Assembly (NCBI GenBank): GCA_905233775.1
Contig: CAJOEB010000014.1
Location: 1 to 12,032, forward strand
Length of the DNA stretch: 12,032 nucleotides
Direction of reading: 5' to 3'
Source: an uncultured Alphaproteobacteria bacterium
Lineage (GTDB): Bacteria > Pseudomonadota > Alphaproteobacteria > UBA3830
Both the position numbers and the translations under genes were made by a program. Below are positions 1-8,192 of this stretch, one piece after another. Position 1 is the stretch's first letter; each line of letters opens with the position of its first letter. The notes beneath the pieces were generated by a model that saw only the letters and a program-made list of their open reading frames with translations, had not been told where the DNA came from and did not search any database.

Positions 1-1
1 T

Positions 2-1270
2 GTTGGTAATAACAGTAGTAATAGTAATAAAAAAATCAATAGTAATAATAAGGTCATAACTTTCGGCTGTAGGCTTAATGCATGCGAATCGGAAATTATC
101 AATAATTTTATTCAAGAGTTAGGATTGGATAATTTTACTATTATCAATACGTGTGCAGTAACGGCTGAAGCGGAACGAAAATTACGTCAAACAATTCGAA
201 AACTGCATAATGAAAATAATGAAATAAAAATAATTCTTACAGGATGTGCTGCTGAGTTAAATCCGAATTTCTATATAAAAATGGATGGAGTTATAGGAAT
301 AATTTCAAACACAATAAAATTGGCAAAAGCAGAATATGAAAAATACTCCAAACAAAATCCGTCTGAAAAGAGCTATCAAAAAGATAATAGAGCAAATAAA
401 GCGTATAAAAAAGTCAGAGGCTTCTTGCAAATACAAAACGGCTGTGATCAATGTTGCACATATTGTATTGTAAGAACTACACGTGGATCGAATATAAGTT
501 TCAATGAAGAAGAAATAGCAGAACAAGCTCGAATTCTATTAACAAAAGGATATAAAGATATAGTATTGACAGGTGTAAATATATCCGCATACGGAAGAGA
601 TAAAAATCCTCAAAAAAATTTGGCACATATCGTAAATTATCTGCTTAAAAATGTTCCGGAAATAAAAAGACTGGGACTTTCATCATTAGATCCTGCTGAT
701 ATTGATGCTGATCTGATAAAGATTATCGCGAATGAAGAACGATTGCTTCCTCACATTCATGAAAGCATACAATCCGGAGATAATTTGATTTTAAAAAGAA
801 TGCGCCGCCGCCATTCACGGGAACAAATTATAGAATTAAACAAAAATATTATTGAAGTACGTCCTGATGTAATCTTTGGAGCAGATATTATTTGCGGATT
901 TCCGACAGAAAATGAAGAAATGTTTCAAAACACAAAAAATCTTATGAAAGAAGCACATATAACATTACTTCACGCTTTTCCTTTTTCAAAACGTCCGGAA
1001 ACTCCAGCTGCAATGATGCCACAAGTAAAAAAAGAAATAGCTAAGGAAAGAGTCAGAGAATTAAAAATCTTAGCGCAAGAAATTCTTCAACGGAAACTAC
1101 AAGAATATGTCGGAAAAAATGTTAATGTCCTTGCAGAAGACGAGAAAAACGCAAAAACAAACTCTTTTTTAAAAGTACGATCAAATGAAAAAATGATAGC
1201 AGGTCAAGAATATACGTTTTATTGCGAACAAATAGGAAACGGATATTTAATCGGCAAACCTGTACGGTGA
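2..1270 (+). CDS. mtaB: tRNA (N6-threonylcarbamoyladenosine(37)-C2) methylthiotransferase MtaB, 5' end outside window
   Basis: This radical-SAM enzyme of the MiaB/MtaB family adds a methylthio group to t6A37 of ANN-decoding tRNAs in the cytoplasm. The frame is open from position 2 with no ATG before the conserved block, so the start lies left of the window. A TTG at 125 is not the start, because the family's N-terminal motif TFGCRLN is encoded upstream at 59-79. Three N-terminal cluster cysteines are visible (codons at 68, 152 and 245: GCRLN, NTCAVT, TGCAAE). The radical-SAM CxxxCxxC cysteines are at codons 443, 455 and 464. The C-terminal ~60 residues look like a TRAM RNA-binding domain. The 422 visible residues are close to full family length, so only a few residues are missing. 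The codons before KVITFGC are Asn/Ser-rich (about 8-49). The GCRLN pattern favours MtaB over MiaB and RimO. The gene is convergent with prmA, with 16 bp between stop codons. Confidence 0.93.
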   Translation, partial: VGNNSSNSNKKINSNNKVITFGCRLNACESEIINNFIQELGLDNFTIINTCAVTAEAERKLRQTIRKLHNENNEIKIILTGCAAELNPNFYIKMDGVIGIISNTIKLAKAEYEKYSKQNPSEKSYQKDNRANKAYKKVRGFLQIQNGCDQCCTYCIVRTTRGSNISFNEEEIAEQARILLTKGYKDIVLTGVNISAYGRDKNPQKNLAHIVNYLLKNVPEIKRLGLSSLDPADIDADLIKIIANEERLLPHIHESIQSGDNLILKRMRRRHSREQIIELNKNIIEVRPDVIFGADIICGFPTENEEMFQNTKNLMKEAHITLLHAFPFSKRPETPAAMMPQVKKEIAKERVRELKILAQEILQRKLQEYVGKNVNVLAEDEKNAKTNSFLKVRSNEKMIAGQEYTFYCEQIGNGYLIGKPVR

Positions 1271-1286
1271 TTTCTTTACAATAATT

Positions 1287-2165
1287 TTATATAATAACTT
1301 TCCGCAGTTTCCGCATGACAATCGTCGACCAACCATTATAATCATAAGTATAAATCAGTCGCATGCCTAAGGATGAATATTTTTCTAATACGCTGTAATC
1401 TCCCGTATTAAATCCGGATAAAACCAATAATCCGCTTGTATTTAGGCATTCCACAACAAATGGTGCTAGAGAAATAAGTGGTGCAGATAAAATATTCGCA
1501 ACTATAAAGTCATAATTATTTTTATCAAATTCATGATCTGAATTTTTAAATACCGAAACACGGTGAGCAACATGATTGATAGAAACATTCCCTGTTGCTA
1601 TTCTAACAGCTTCAGGATCATTATCACAAGCTGATACATAACGAGCACCAAGTTTAGCAATAGCGATACTAAGTATTCCGGAACCACAACCAATATCTAA
1701 TACTTTTTTGTGAACTTCAGGATTAAAAAATGTTTGAGCCGCAAGTAAACATCTGTTGGTTGTCGGATGTTCTCCAGTTCCAAAAGCCGTTGCTGCTGCA
1801 ACCTCTATCGCTACTTTATCTGATGGTTTTTGTTTCGCACGAAGATGTGGTCCGAACATATAAAAATCGCCCACAGTAATTGGCTTAAAATTTTCAAAGC
1901 ATTTTTTCAGCCAATCGATATCTTCTAATATTTCCGATTCAAAAACAGAGTATTTGTAATCTTTCAGAGTACTTGCGATATCAAATTCTTTTATCGGAGA
2001 CATTGACAGAACTTCGACATACCATTTGTTGTCTTCTTTTTCGACACACGAAACCGACAGATAACTCTTTTCAAACAACAAATCTACTATCGTAAAACTA
2101 TCTACTATAGTAAAAACACCAATGGTACATTTAAAAATTCTCTGACTCATTATATCCATACTCAT
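1287..2165 (-). CDS. prmA: Ribosomal protein L11 methyltransferase PrmA
   Basis: This SAM-dependent class I methyltransferase trimethylates ribosomal protein L11. The 292-residue length fits the family. The PrmA signature FGTGEHPTT is at about residues 128-136, SAM-binding motif I (LDIGCGSG) at about 156-163 followed by an acidic residue at the end of strand 2 (CDND), and the catalytic-loop motif NIL-x-x-PL at about 224-230. The divergent N-terminal L11-recognition region is less conserved, as usual, and carries a six-residue duplication. The ATG overlaps the infC stop codon (ATGA, 2162-2165), so translation is probably coupled to infC. Met3 and Met6 are alternative starts. The pairing of infC with prmA, instead of the common infC-rpmI-rplT order, is the only unusual point. 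Confidence 0.95.
   Translation of the reverse strand: MSMDIMSQRIFKCTIGVFTIVDSFTIVDLLFEKSYLSVSCVEKEDNKWYVEVLSMSPIKEFDIASTLKDYKYSVFESEILEDIDWLKKCFENFKPITVGDFYMFGPHLRAKQKPSDKVAIEVAAATAFGTGEHPTTNRCLLAAQTFFNPEVHKKVLDIGCGSGILSIAIAKLGARYVSACDNDPEAVRIATGNVSINHVAHRVSVFKNSDHEFDKNNYDFIVANILSAPLISLAPFVVECLNTSGLLVLSGFNTGDYSVLEKYSSLGMRLIYTYDYNGWSTIVMRKLRKVII
2082..2117 (-). repeat. 18-bp tandem duplication inside prmA
   Basis: Two adjacent 18-bp units, 2082-2099 and 2100-2117, match at 15 of 18 positions and sit in frame in the N-terminal part of prmA. On the protein they give the doubled motif FTIVD-S-FTIVD. The unit is six codons long, so the frame is kept. It looks like a recent in-frame slippage or duplication in the poorly conserved N-terminal domain. 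No function is evident. Confidence 0.7.
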
Positions 2166-2695
2166 TTTTGGGTTACGGGAGCAAGTATCATCATCATTTG
2201 ACGACCTTCTAATTGAGGATTAGCTTCGTTTTTCGCAAACTCTTTTACATCTTCTATAAGCCTATTTAATAATTTTACACCGATATCCTGACGAGACAGT
2301 TCTCTTCCGCGAAACTTCAAAGTGATTTTTACTTTATTCCCATCTTTTATGAATTTCATTATGCTATTTAGCTTTACTTGATAATCATGTTCACCAATAG
2401 CAGGAGTAAATTTCACTTCTTTTATTTCTATAACTTTTTGCTTTTTTTTCGCTTCAGCTTTCTTTTTTTGAAGTTCATACTTCAACTTTCCGTAATCTAT
2501 TATCTTACAAACAGGCGGAACTGCATTCGGCGAAACCTCGACCAAATCAAGACCAACTTCATCTGCTTTTGCGAGTGCTGATCGTATGGCAACAACACCA
2601 ACTGAATCACCATTTTGATCTATTAAACGAACTTGCTGAGCTGTAATTGCTCTGTTTACTCTATATTTTTCAGTAGAAAGACGATTATCTTCCAA
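2162..2695 (-). CDS. infC: Translation initiation factor IF-3
   Basis: IF-3 binds the 30S subunit, prevents premature 50S joining and checks start-codon fidelity. The N-domain is clear ([16 protein letters not shown], then [22 protein letters not shown]), followed by a Lys-rich linker helix ([11 protein letters not shown]) and the C-domain ([24 protein letters not shown]). The length, about 177-179 residues, is normal. No ATG lies in frame before the N-domain, and a TAA stands nine bases before the first possible start. The start must therefore be TTG (2699-2701), ATT (2696-2698) or TTG (2693-2695). A GGGAG at 2702-2706 is best spaced (6 nt) for the last, which I chose. ATT would match the rare AUU start known for infC in E. 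coli. First gene of an operon with prmA, divergent from ftsY. Confidence 0.95.
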   Translation of the reverse strand: [177 protein letters not shown]

Positions 2696-2706
2696 AATCA
2701 ACTCCC
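2693..2706 (-). promoter_or_regulatory. infC: infC ribosome binding site with three non-AUG start candidates
   Basis: On the minus strand GGGAG (2706-2702) is followed directly by TTG, ATT, TTG. Spacings to the three are 0, 3 and 6 nt. In other bacteria IF-3 discriminates against non-canonical starts and so represses its own mRNA. The absence of any AUG here fits the same autoregulation. Which of the three is used cannot be settled from sequence. Confidence 0.6.
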
Positions 2707-2865
2707 ATTATAAAAACAACTTATGTCAGACTAGTGGCTTTTACGCAAAAATCAATCAATAATATGAATATTTTTATAAAGTGTTGTTATAAACGCACTA
2801 TTTTATTACTGCATAGGGGGTTTTTCTGCTATCTTTATTAAAAAATTATTAAAAAATTTTATCGG
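2707..2865. other. Divergent intergenic region between infC and ftsY
   Basis: This AT-rich region separates the two divergent transcription units and must hold promoters for both. On the plus strand a TG-C-TATCTT string at 2827-2835 could be an extended -10 for ftsY, but no good -35 lies at the right distance. On the minus strand a TATAAT (2712-2707) lies too close to the infC ribosome binding site to be a normal promoter and lacks a -35. No ORF, RNA gene or strong hairpin was found. Confidence 0.4.
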
Positions 2866-2890
2866 TAAGGAGATTATAATAAGGAGATTA
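2866..2890 (+). promoter_or_regulatory. ftsY: Duplicated Shine-Dalgarno element before ftsY
   Basis: The 11-mer TAAGGAGATTA occurs twice, at 2866-2876 and 2880-2890, separated by three bases. The second AGGAG (2882-2886) lies nine bases before the ftsY ATG and is the functional candidate. The first lies 23 bases before it, too far for direct initiation, and has no start codon of its own. It may act as a standby site or be a simple duplication. Confidence 0.65.
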
Positions 2891-2895
2891 ATAAA

Positions 2896-3798
2896 ATGGG
2901 ATTTTTCGAAAAAATCAAATCTGCACTACAAAAAACATCCGATAAAATATCTGTAACAATCACCGGAAAGAAAATAGATGAGAACTTACGGCAAGAAATA
3001 GAAGATGCTTTAATTTTAGCCGATGTCGGAGTAAAAAGTGCGACCGAATTGGCGCAAAAAGTTGCTGATAAGAAATTTCCAAAAGATGCAACAGATATCG
3101 ATGCAAAAAAATATCTGGCAGATGAGATAGAAACGATATTAAAGCCATATGAATTTAATTTTTTCAATCAAGATCTAAAACCGAATCCATATATTATTTT
3201 GGTAATCGGAGTAAATGGTAACGGGAAAACAACAACGATCGCAAAAATCGCAAATTTATTGAAAGAATCCGGAAAGAATCCATTACTTGTCGCGGCAGAT
3301 ACTTTTAGAGCCGCTGCTGTCGAACAATTAAAATATTGGGCGAAAAAAATCAATGCGGATATTCTCTGCGGAAAAGAAAAAGCAGATCCTGCTGGACTTG
3401 TTTACAGCGCAATGGAATATGCAAAAACAAACGGAAATGATGTTGTATTGGTAGATACTGCCGGACGTATGCAAAATCGCAGTGATCTGCTTGATGAACT
3501 GGAAAAAATAAAAAGAGTAATGAAAAAAATCGATAATACGGCGCCGCATTCAACTATTCTTGTTTTAGACGGAATTACCGGACAAGCAGCACACAGTCAA
3601 GTCGAAACTTTTTTAAACAGAATAGGAATAGATGGAGTTATTATTACAAAACTTGATGGATCCGCAAAAGCCGGCTCGATCATATCTTTGACCGAAAAAT
3701 ATGGCATAAAGGTTTTTGCTATTGGTATCGGAGAAGCAATAGACGACTTACGACCTTTCAATGCTAATGAATATGCAAAGGCACTGATTGGAATATAA
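2896..3798 (+). CDS. ftsY: Signal recognition particle receptor FtsY
   Basis: FtsY is the membrane-associated SRP GTPase that docks SRP-bound ribosomes at the Sec translocon. The 300 residues comprise only the NG core: an N-domain helical bundle (about 1-90), then the GTPase with G1 GVNGNGKT (105-112), the insertion-box motif DTFRAAAVEQL (from 135), G3 DTAGR (187-191), G4 TKLDG (251-255) and the closing GIGE-x-x-DDLRPF motif. The acidic A domain of E. coli FtsY is absent; the protein begins with MGFFEKIKSAL, which could form a membrane-binding amphipathic helix. It is FtsY and not Ffh because the C-terminal M domain is missing. The ATG is supported by AGGAG nine bases upstream. It is convergent with lptD across 38 bp. 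Confidence 0.97.
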   Translation: MGFFEKIKSALQKTSDKISVTITGKKIDENLRQEIEDALILADVGVKSATELAQKVADKKFPKDATDIDAKKYLADEIETILKPYEFNFFNQDLKPNPYIILVIGVNGNGKTTTIAKIANLLKESGKNPLLVAADTFRAAAVEQLKYWAKKINADILCGKEKADPAGLVYSAMEYAKTNGNDVVLVDTAGRMQNRSDLLDELEKIKRVMKKIDNTAPHSTILVLDGITGQAAHSQVETFLNRIGIDGVIITKLDGSAKAGSIISLTEKYGIKVFAIGIGEAIDDLRPFNANEYAKALIGI

Positions 3799-3836
3799 AA
3801 AAACTTAACACCAATATCTTTAACCGAGTGTTTTAT

Positions 3837-5993
3837 TTAGCTCCCGAAATTTTTTAAAGTTATTACAAATGTAAAGTTCGTTTGAGGTTTTATATCTCCA
3901 TGTCGGTATTTTGTTTGCTCAATCATCATATCAATACTTGTACATTCGTTTTGATATTCCATACCTATGTTTTGTTTGATTAACCTACGATCAACTTGTT
4001 TGTTTGTATCACTTTTTTCTGTTCCAAATACCAATCCGCCTTTCAACTTAACATTATTGCTAACTTGAAAATTCAAATCAAACATCGATCCTTTATATTC
4101 TTCATCACGATCTTCATCATTTGCATAAGAAAAAAACGGATTATACGCGGATTGTTTTCCTTTAAATACTAAAGCATCAGCATAAACTTTTTGATACGTT
4201 GCTTTTATACCGTAAAGAGATCTTGTCCATTCCTTTTTACGAGTAGAATAGCTTCCGTTAAAAACAAATGTTAACTCGTCAGTTAAAAATAAATCGAGAG
4301 AAGTAACTATATTCGAATTTTTTTGTTTTAATCCAGTTGCTTCTGACTTCTGTGCCACTTCTGTAATATCTGTAGTCCGTCCCAATGTAAAATAAGCTAA
4401 ATTATGCCCGTCTTTTTTATACATGGATATTTTTGTACCATAACAAAATCTGCTTCCGTAATCGATATTGTACGGAGATATAGATTTCCCTCCTTCAAGA
4501 AAGTTTATGTCGTTTATTTCTGCAAACTGTTCTTCAAATACGTCTATATGTTTCTTATTACCAGCTGCAATTATGCCGACAATCGGAGTAAAAACAGTAT
4601 CAACAAAATCAGAAGAAAACAAAAGAGGCCATTTCCATGCAAATGATATTTGAGGTGTTGCGTCAAAAAAAGAATCATATTCGGATTTAGTTTTTTCACT
4701 CACCTTTAAAGCTTTCAATGCTGTAAGTATTTTCAGATCAAATAAATGACCATACGGAGCGATAAATTCTTTACTCCAAGATATGTTGCTTGCGACTTTT
4801 TGAGCTTCTTTGCCACCTCGAAAGAACAAATTCATGAACATTGTATCAATGTCTAACGTACCATTAAATAAATCTGTCGAAAAATCTCTTTCCAATACCG
4901 GAAGTGCTTTCGGAGCTGCATCATTATATCTTGTTTGAAATATCGATGTTTTTACAAGATTATAGTTCCTACCATCAAAACCTTCTAATGATGCACTACT
5001 TTCTAAAACTCTGTCATTGTTATGTAAAAACGGAAATCTTTGAAGGTAATACATATCTGACGCCATATTAACTGAAGCTCCAAATCTCCATACGTCATCA
5101 AACTCATATTTAAAATTAGAAAAGATATGCCCTCTATAACCGGATTTAATAATTTTATCTACATGTTTTTTTTCTGCGCTATCGCTTATTTTCGCTTCTT
5201 TTGCGGATCTTACACCCGTAATACTGGCATCAATGGAAAATTCGCCATTCTGAAATCTGGATCCGTAATATAACCAAGCAACACTTCCAAGTCGTTGTGT
5301 AATAATTGGTTTCAAAATCAATTCTTGTTGTTCTGATATATTCAAAAAATACTGAGGAAGTAAACTAAAACCGCCTTTGCTCGACATGGAAAACTTAGGA
5401 GCTAAAAAACCTGTTTTCTTCTTAATCTTTGGACTCGGAACAGACAAATACGGCCAATAAAGAACACCAGTTCCAAGTAATTCCACAGTTAAATTTTCGT
5501 AGTCGATTGTATCTTCCAGATCTAAATACACATGAGATGCTTTCGCTTGCCAAGTTAATTCATCAAATGCTAAACATTCATAACATGGTGTATAAACAGC
5601 ATTTTCGAGTTCAAAATTTCCTTTTTTCAATATACAAGTTTTTGCAGCTAATCTGGAACGATCCTGCATAATTACTTTTACATCTCTACCTTCTCCGCTA
5701 TCAAAATTTTTTCTAACCATTAGAGAAGTAAAGAAATAAACATTCTGCTGTTCATCTTTTAAAATTACTTTTCCGGTTGCTATTACGGTTTCGTTTTTTT
5801 GATTATAGACTACCTTGTCAGCAACAATTATCCTTCCACCGTACATAATTATAACATTTCCTGTACAAGTAATGTCATCTCCGATATAAGTAGTTTCGTT
5901 GGAATTTATAAAATAGATATCATCGCAAACACAAATTTGCGCAAACAAACAGAAAAGAAAGCATAAAAAGGTCGCAATATATTTTAAGTTCAT
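3837..5993 (-). CDS. lptD: LPS-assembly protein LptD (outer-membrane LPS translocon)
   Basis: LptD is the outer-membrane beta-barrel that, with LptE, inserts LPS into the outer leaflet. A signal peptide is visible (residues 1 to about 23, unusually Cys-rich: CFLFCLFAQICVC). A periplasmic LptA-like beta-jellyroll follows (about 25-115, repeats of the type V-A-DKVVYNQKNETVIATGKV). Next come a YTPCYEC motif (C137, C140) and the conserved entry segment (WQAKASHVYLD, YWPYLSVPSPKIKKKTGFLAP, to about 200). The remainder is an aromatic-rich barrel ending in alternating hydrophobic residues. At 718 residues it is of family length. A C-terminal Cys in NECTSID is a possible disulfide partner for the CYEC pair. 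It is the third gene of the minus-strand lpt operon, four bases after lptG. Confidence 0.93.
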   Translation of the reverse strand: MNLKYIATFLCFLFCLFAQICVCDDIYFINSNETTYIGDDITCTGNVIIMYGGRIIVADKVVYNQKNETVIATGKVILKDEQQNVYFFTSLMVRKNFDSGEGRDVKVIMQDRSRLAAKTCILKKGNFELENAVYTPCYECLAFDELTWQAKASHVYLDLEDTIDYENLTVELLGTGVLYWPYLSVPSPKIKKKTGFLAPKFSMSSKGGFSLLPQYFLNISEQQELILKPIITQRLGSVAWLYYGSRFQNGEFSIDASITGVRSAKEAKISDSAEKKHVDKIIKSGYRGHIFSNFKYEFDDVWRFGASVNMASDMYYLQRFPFLHNNDRVLESSASLEGFDGRNYNLVKTSIFQTRYNDAAPKALPVLERDFSTDLFNGTLDIDTMFMNLFFRGGKEAQKVASNISWSKEFIAPYGHLFDLKILTALKALKVSEKTKSEYDSFFDATPQISFAWKWPLLFSSDFVDTVFTPIVGIIAAGNKKHIDVFEEQFAEINDINFLEGGKSISPYNIDYGSRFCYGTKISMYKKDGHNLAYFTLGRTTDITEVAQKSEATGLKQKNSNIVTSLDLFLTDELTFVFNGSYSTRKKEWTRSLYGIKATYQKVYADALVFKGKQSAYNPFFSYANDEDRDEEYKGSMFDLNFQVSNNVKLKGGLVFGTEKSDTNKQVDRRLIKQNIGMEYQNECTSIDMMIEQTKYRHGDIKPQTNFTFVITLKNFGS

Positions 5994-5997
5994 AAAC

Positions 5998-7041
5998 TCA
6001 CACTTCTTTCCATACCAAAACGCTTATAGTAATAAAAACAGCAGTCATAACCACAGCCCAAGCAGCTAATGTCATATCCAAAACATTTGTACGAGCAAGA
6101 GAATCAACCATATTATTAACAAATCTAAGTACCATAGCAATTACAATTACTTGAACAGCGATACTTGTTCTTGTTTTATAGCGATTTATAGGAAAACAAA
6201 TTGCAGCAGCTATTAGAGCAAACAGAACAAAATACATACAGTTAGCAAGTAATTTATGTAATTCGAAAGCATATAACTGCAAACTTACCTGATCTTTTTT
6301 TTGTATGTTATATACTTTACAAAGCGAATATATATTGTGTTTTTTCGGAGCCTTTGTAAGCAATTTTATTAAATCACTCGATATTCGATTAAAAATAACC
6401 ATATTATCAGCATTGCGAATTTTATTTGAATTACAATCGACTATAGTTATATCGTGTAAATTCCATTTGTTTTTGTTTATCTCCGCTGATTTTGCAAAAA
6501 GTCTTTCGTTTTCACGAGTATTAAAAAGGTACATTCCGTTTACACGATTTTTTATAATATTTTTTAAGAAAATAAGCTGATTATCTCTAACATAATCTAT
6601 CCAAATATTTTCATTGGCATCACGAATTTGTGATTTAGCCAATTTATTGTAGATATCTTCCGTATAATTTCCCACCGGATGAAGAACAAGCAACCAAACG
6701 GAAGCCATAAAAACCGCAAATGATATAAAAGGACGCAAAATTTGCTGCGGTGATCTTCCTATCGATTTTAAAATAGTCATCTGATTTGAAGAACAAAGAT
6801 GCCATAAACTAAATGTTGCAGTAATGAAGTAAACATAATGCAAAATTTCGCAGAATGTATTTGGGGTTCGTAGAAAAGATAATTTAACTGCGAAAAGTAC
6901 TTGTTCAAAATCAGAAATAGGAAATTTTCGCGTTACTTCAGCAAAATCAAAAAGTAATATCAATGAAAACATAAAAAACGACACGAACAGCATGGCTTTC
7001 AGCTGCATTTTAAATATGTATTTGAATAACATTGTTTTCAT
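5998..7041 (-). CDS. lptG: LPS export permease subunit LptG
   Basis: LptG is one of the two inner-membrane permeases of the LptB2FG ABC exporter, which drives LPS along the Lpt bridge. The 347 residues have the family topology: a TM segment near residues 15-32, two more by about residue 122, a periplasmic beta-jellyroll (about 130-260) and a C-terminal TM group. The cytoplasmic coupling segment between TM2 and TM3 has the typical pattern SNQMTILKSIGRSPQQILRP. A GGAGG lies 11 bases before the ATG. It follows lptF with a two-base gap. LptG rather than LptF is chosen from gene order; the two are paralogous, so the labels could in principle be exchanged. Confidence 0.88.
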   Translation of the reverse strand: MKTMLFKYIFKMQLKAMLFVSFFMFSLILLFDFAEVTRKFPISDFEQVLFAVKLSFLRTPNTFCEILHYVYFITATFSLWHLCSSNQMTILKSIGRSPQQILRPFISFAVFMASVWLLVLHPVGNYTEDIYNKLAKSQIRDANENIWIDYVRDNQLIFLKNIIKNRVNGMYLFNTRENERLFAKSAEINKNKWNLHDITIVDCNSNKIRNADNMVIFNRISSDLIKLLTKAPKKHNIYSLCKVYNIQKKDQVSLQLYAFELHKLLANCMYFVLFALIAAAICFPINRYKTRTSIAVQVIVIAMVLRFVNNMVDSLARTNVLDMTLAAWAVVMTAVFITISVLVWKEV

Positions 7042-7043
7042 AT

Positions 7044-8099
7044 TTATTTATTCCTCCAAAATATAAGAAGAGGAATTACAAGCATTGGAATTAACGTCAT
7101 AGCGTAATTGATATTTATAAATACAAAATCCCTTGCTGCTGCGTTAGTAACCCAAAAATAAGTTCCCTGAAAGATAACAATCAAAGTAATCAGAATAAAA
7201 ATTCGAAAATATCTTCGTCCTCTTTTGTAAGGCGCCATTAATACCATCAGAAAACTTAGCAGCGAAAAAATAAATGCCAAAATAGGGGACGTTATTTTCT
7301 GATGAAAAAGGGCGACTTGTGTCATATTTATTGCGTCATTTCCCGTATCATTTGCTAAAAGTTCCCTCATAAACTTTTCGTTTGGTTGTGCTGATTTCTT
7401 TTCAACATTTAAAATCTCTCTAAGATCATATTGATAATTCTTAAATCGAGTTATGGAATTTTTTTTCGTAATATCATCTATTTCTATACGTTCTCCGTTT
7501 TCCAAAAATAATGTATTATTTTTTATGGATCCGCTTTTCGCATAGTAACTGTATGATTTTTTCGGATCTCTAAGATCTAAAATAAACAAGCTACGAAATG
7601 AAAAATTTCCGACGTATTCTTGAGCATAAACAGAGAATCCATTTATTGAAAAAATGGATCCTGCAGATTCAGGTGGTTCAATATTGTTTTTTATCTCAAA
7701 CTCAATTCGTCTGAATGATTTCCATGCGTTTGGAGATATATATGCATTACTGATATATAAATAAGCCGTGATGAGCGTTGCAAGTAATAAAAGAGGATTT
7801 AATAACTTTGTAGGCGAAATTCCGGCAGATTGCATAGCAATAAGCTGATTAGATTGTACAAATCTGTAAAATACAAATGCAGAAGAAACAGCAAAAGATA
7901 TAGGCAGGATCACAGCTATTATATCTACGCATAAATAAGAAGAAAATTTGAAGAATTTCGCCAAACTCATATTATATTGGCTTAACATATCCAGATATCT
8001 GGAAGATTGAACTATCCAAGCGCACAAAGTAAGAGCGATTGTCGAGTAAGTTGTTGTCCTTAGTATCTTAAAAAAAATTACTCTGGTCAGTCTTCTCAC
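7044..8099 (-). CDS. lptF: LPS export permease subunit LptF (GTG start preferred)
   Basis: LptF is the partner permease of LptG in LptB2FG. The protein shows the YjgP/YjgQ pattern: TM1, then SRYLDMLSQYNMSLAKFF, TM2, the coupling segment SNQLIAMQSAGISPTKLLNPLL, a periplasmic domain and three C-terminal TM helices. The frame stays open to an ATG at 8211-8213, which would add 38 residues of Phe/Tyr/Ile-rich sequence before the point where the family normally begins. I prefer the GTG at 8097-8099: an AGGAAGA (8111-8105) lies five bases upstream, the product is 351 residues, and both candidate promoters of the divergent region fall inside the putative extension. First gene of the lptF-lptG-lptD operon. 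Confidence 0.88.
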   Translation of the reverse strand: MRRLTRVIFFKILRTTTYSTIALTLCAWIVQSSRYLDMLSQYNMSLAKFFKFSSYLCVDIIAVILPISFAVSSAFVFYRFVQSNQLIAMQSAGISPTKLLNPLLLLATLITAYLYISNAYISPNAWKSFRRIEFEIKNNIEPPESAGSIFSINGFSVYAQEYVGNFSFRSLFILDLRDPKKSYSYYAKSGSIKNNTLFLENGERIEIDDITKKNSITRFKNYQYDLREILNVEKKSAQPNEKFMRELLANDTGNDAINMTQVALFHQKITSPILAFIFSLLSFLMVLMAPYKRGRRYFRIFILITLIVIFQGTYFWVTNAAARDFVFININYAMTLIPMLVIPLLIFWRNK

Positions 8100-8131
8100 A
8101 AAAATCTTCCTAATATATCTAAATATATCAA

Positions 8132-8160
8132 AATATAAAAAATATAAATAAATGACACAA
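8132..8160 (-). promoter_or_regulatory. Candidate promoter of the lptF-lptG-lptD operon
   Basis: Minus strand TTGTGT (8160-8155), a 17-base spacer, then TATATT (8137-8132). The -10 matches consensus at 5 of 6 positions, the -35 at 3 of 6. The predicted transcript start near 8125 gives a leader of about 25 bases with AGGAAGA before the GTG at 8099. In such AT-rich DNA a chance match is possible. Confidence 0.35.
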
Positions 8161-8192
8161 AAAAATCTAATGCAGTATATATTCCATTTAGT

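Noticed and set aside
125..127. TTG as the start codon of mtaB.
   Set aside because: It would cut off the conserved TFGCRLN motif and its iron-sulfur cysteine, which are encoded in the same open frame upstream.
2702..2712. TATAAT on the minus strand directly before the infC ribosome binding site as a promoter.
   Set aside because: It would give an almost leaderless transcript starting at the Shine-Dalgarno, and no -35 lies at the right distance; the CTGACA present is only 11 bases away.
3799..3836. Possible bidirectional terminator between ftsY and lptD (AACAC ... GTGTT followed by T-rich sequence).
   Set aside because: Only five base pairs with a long loop and low GC; not convincing as an intrinsic terminator.
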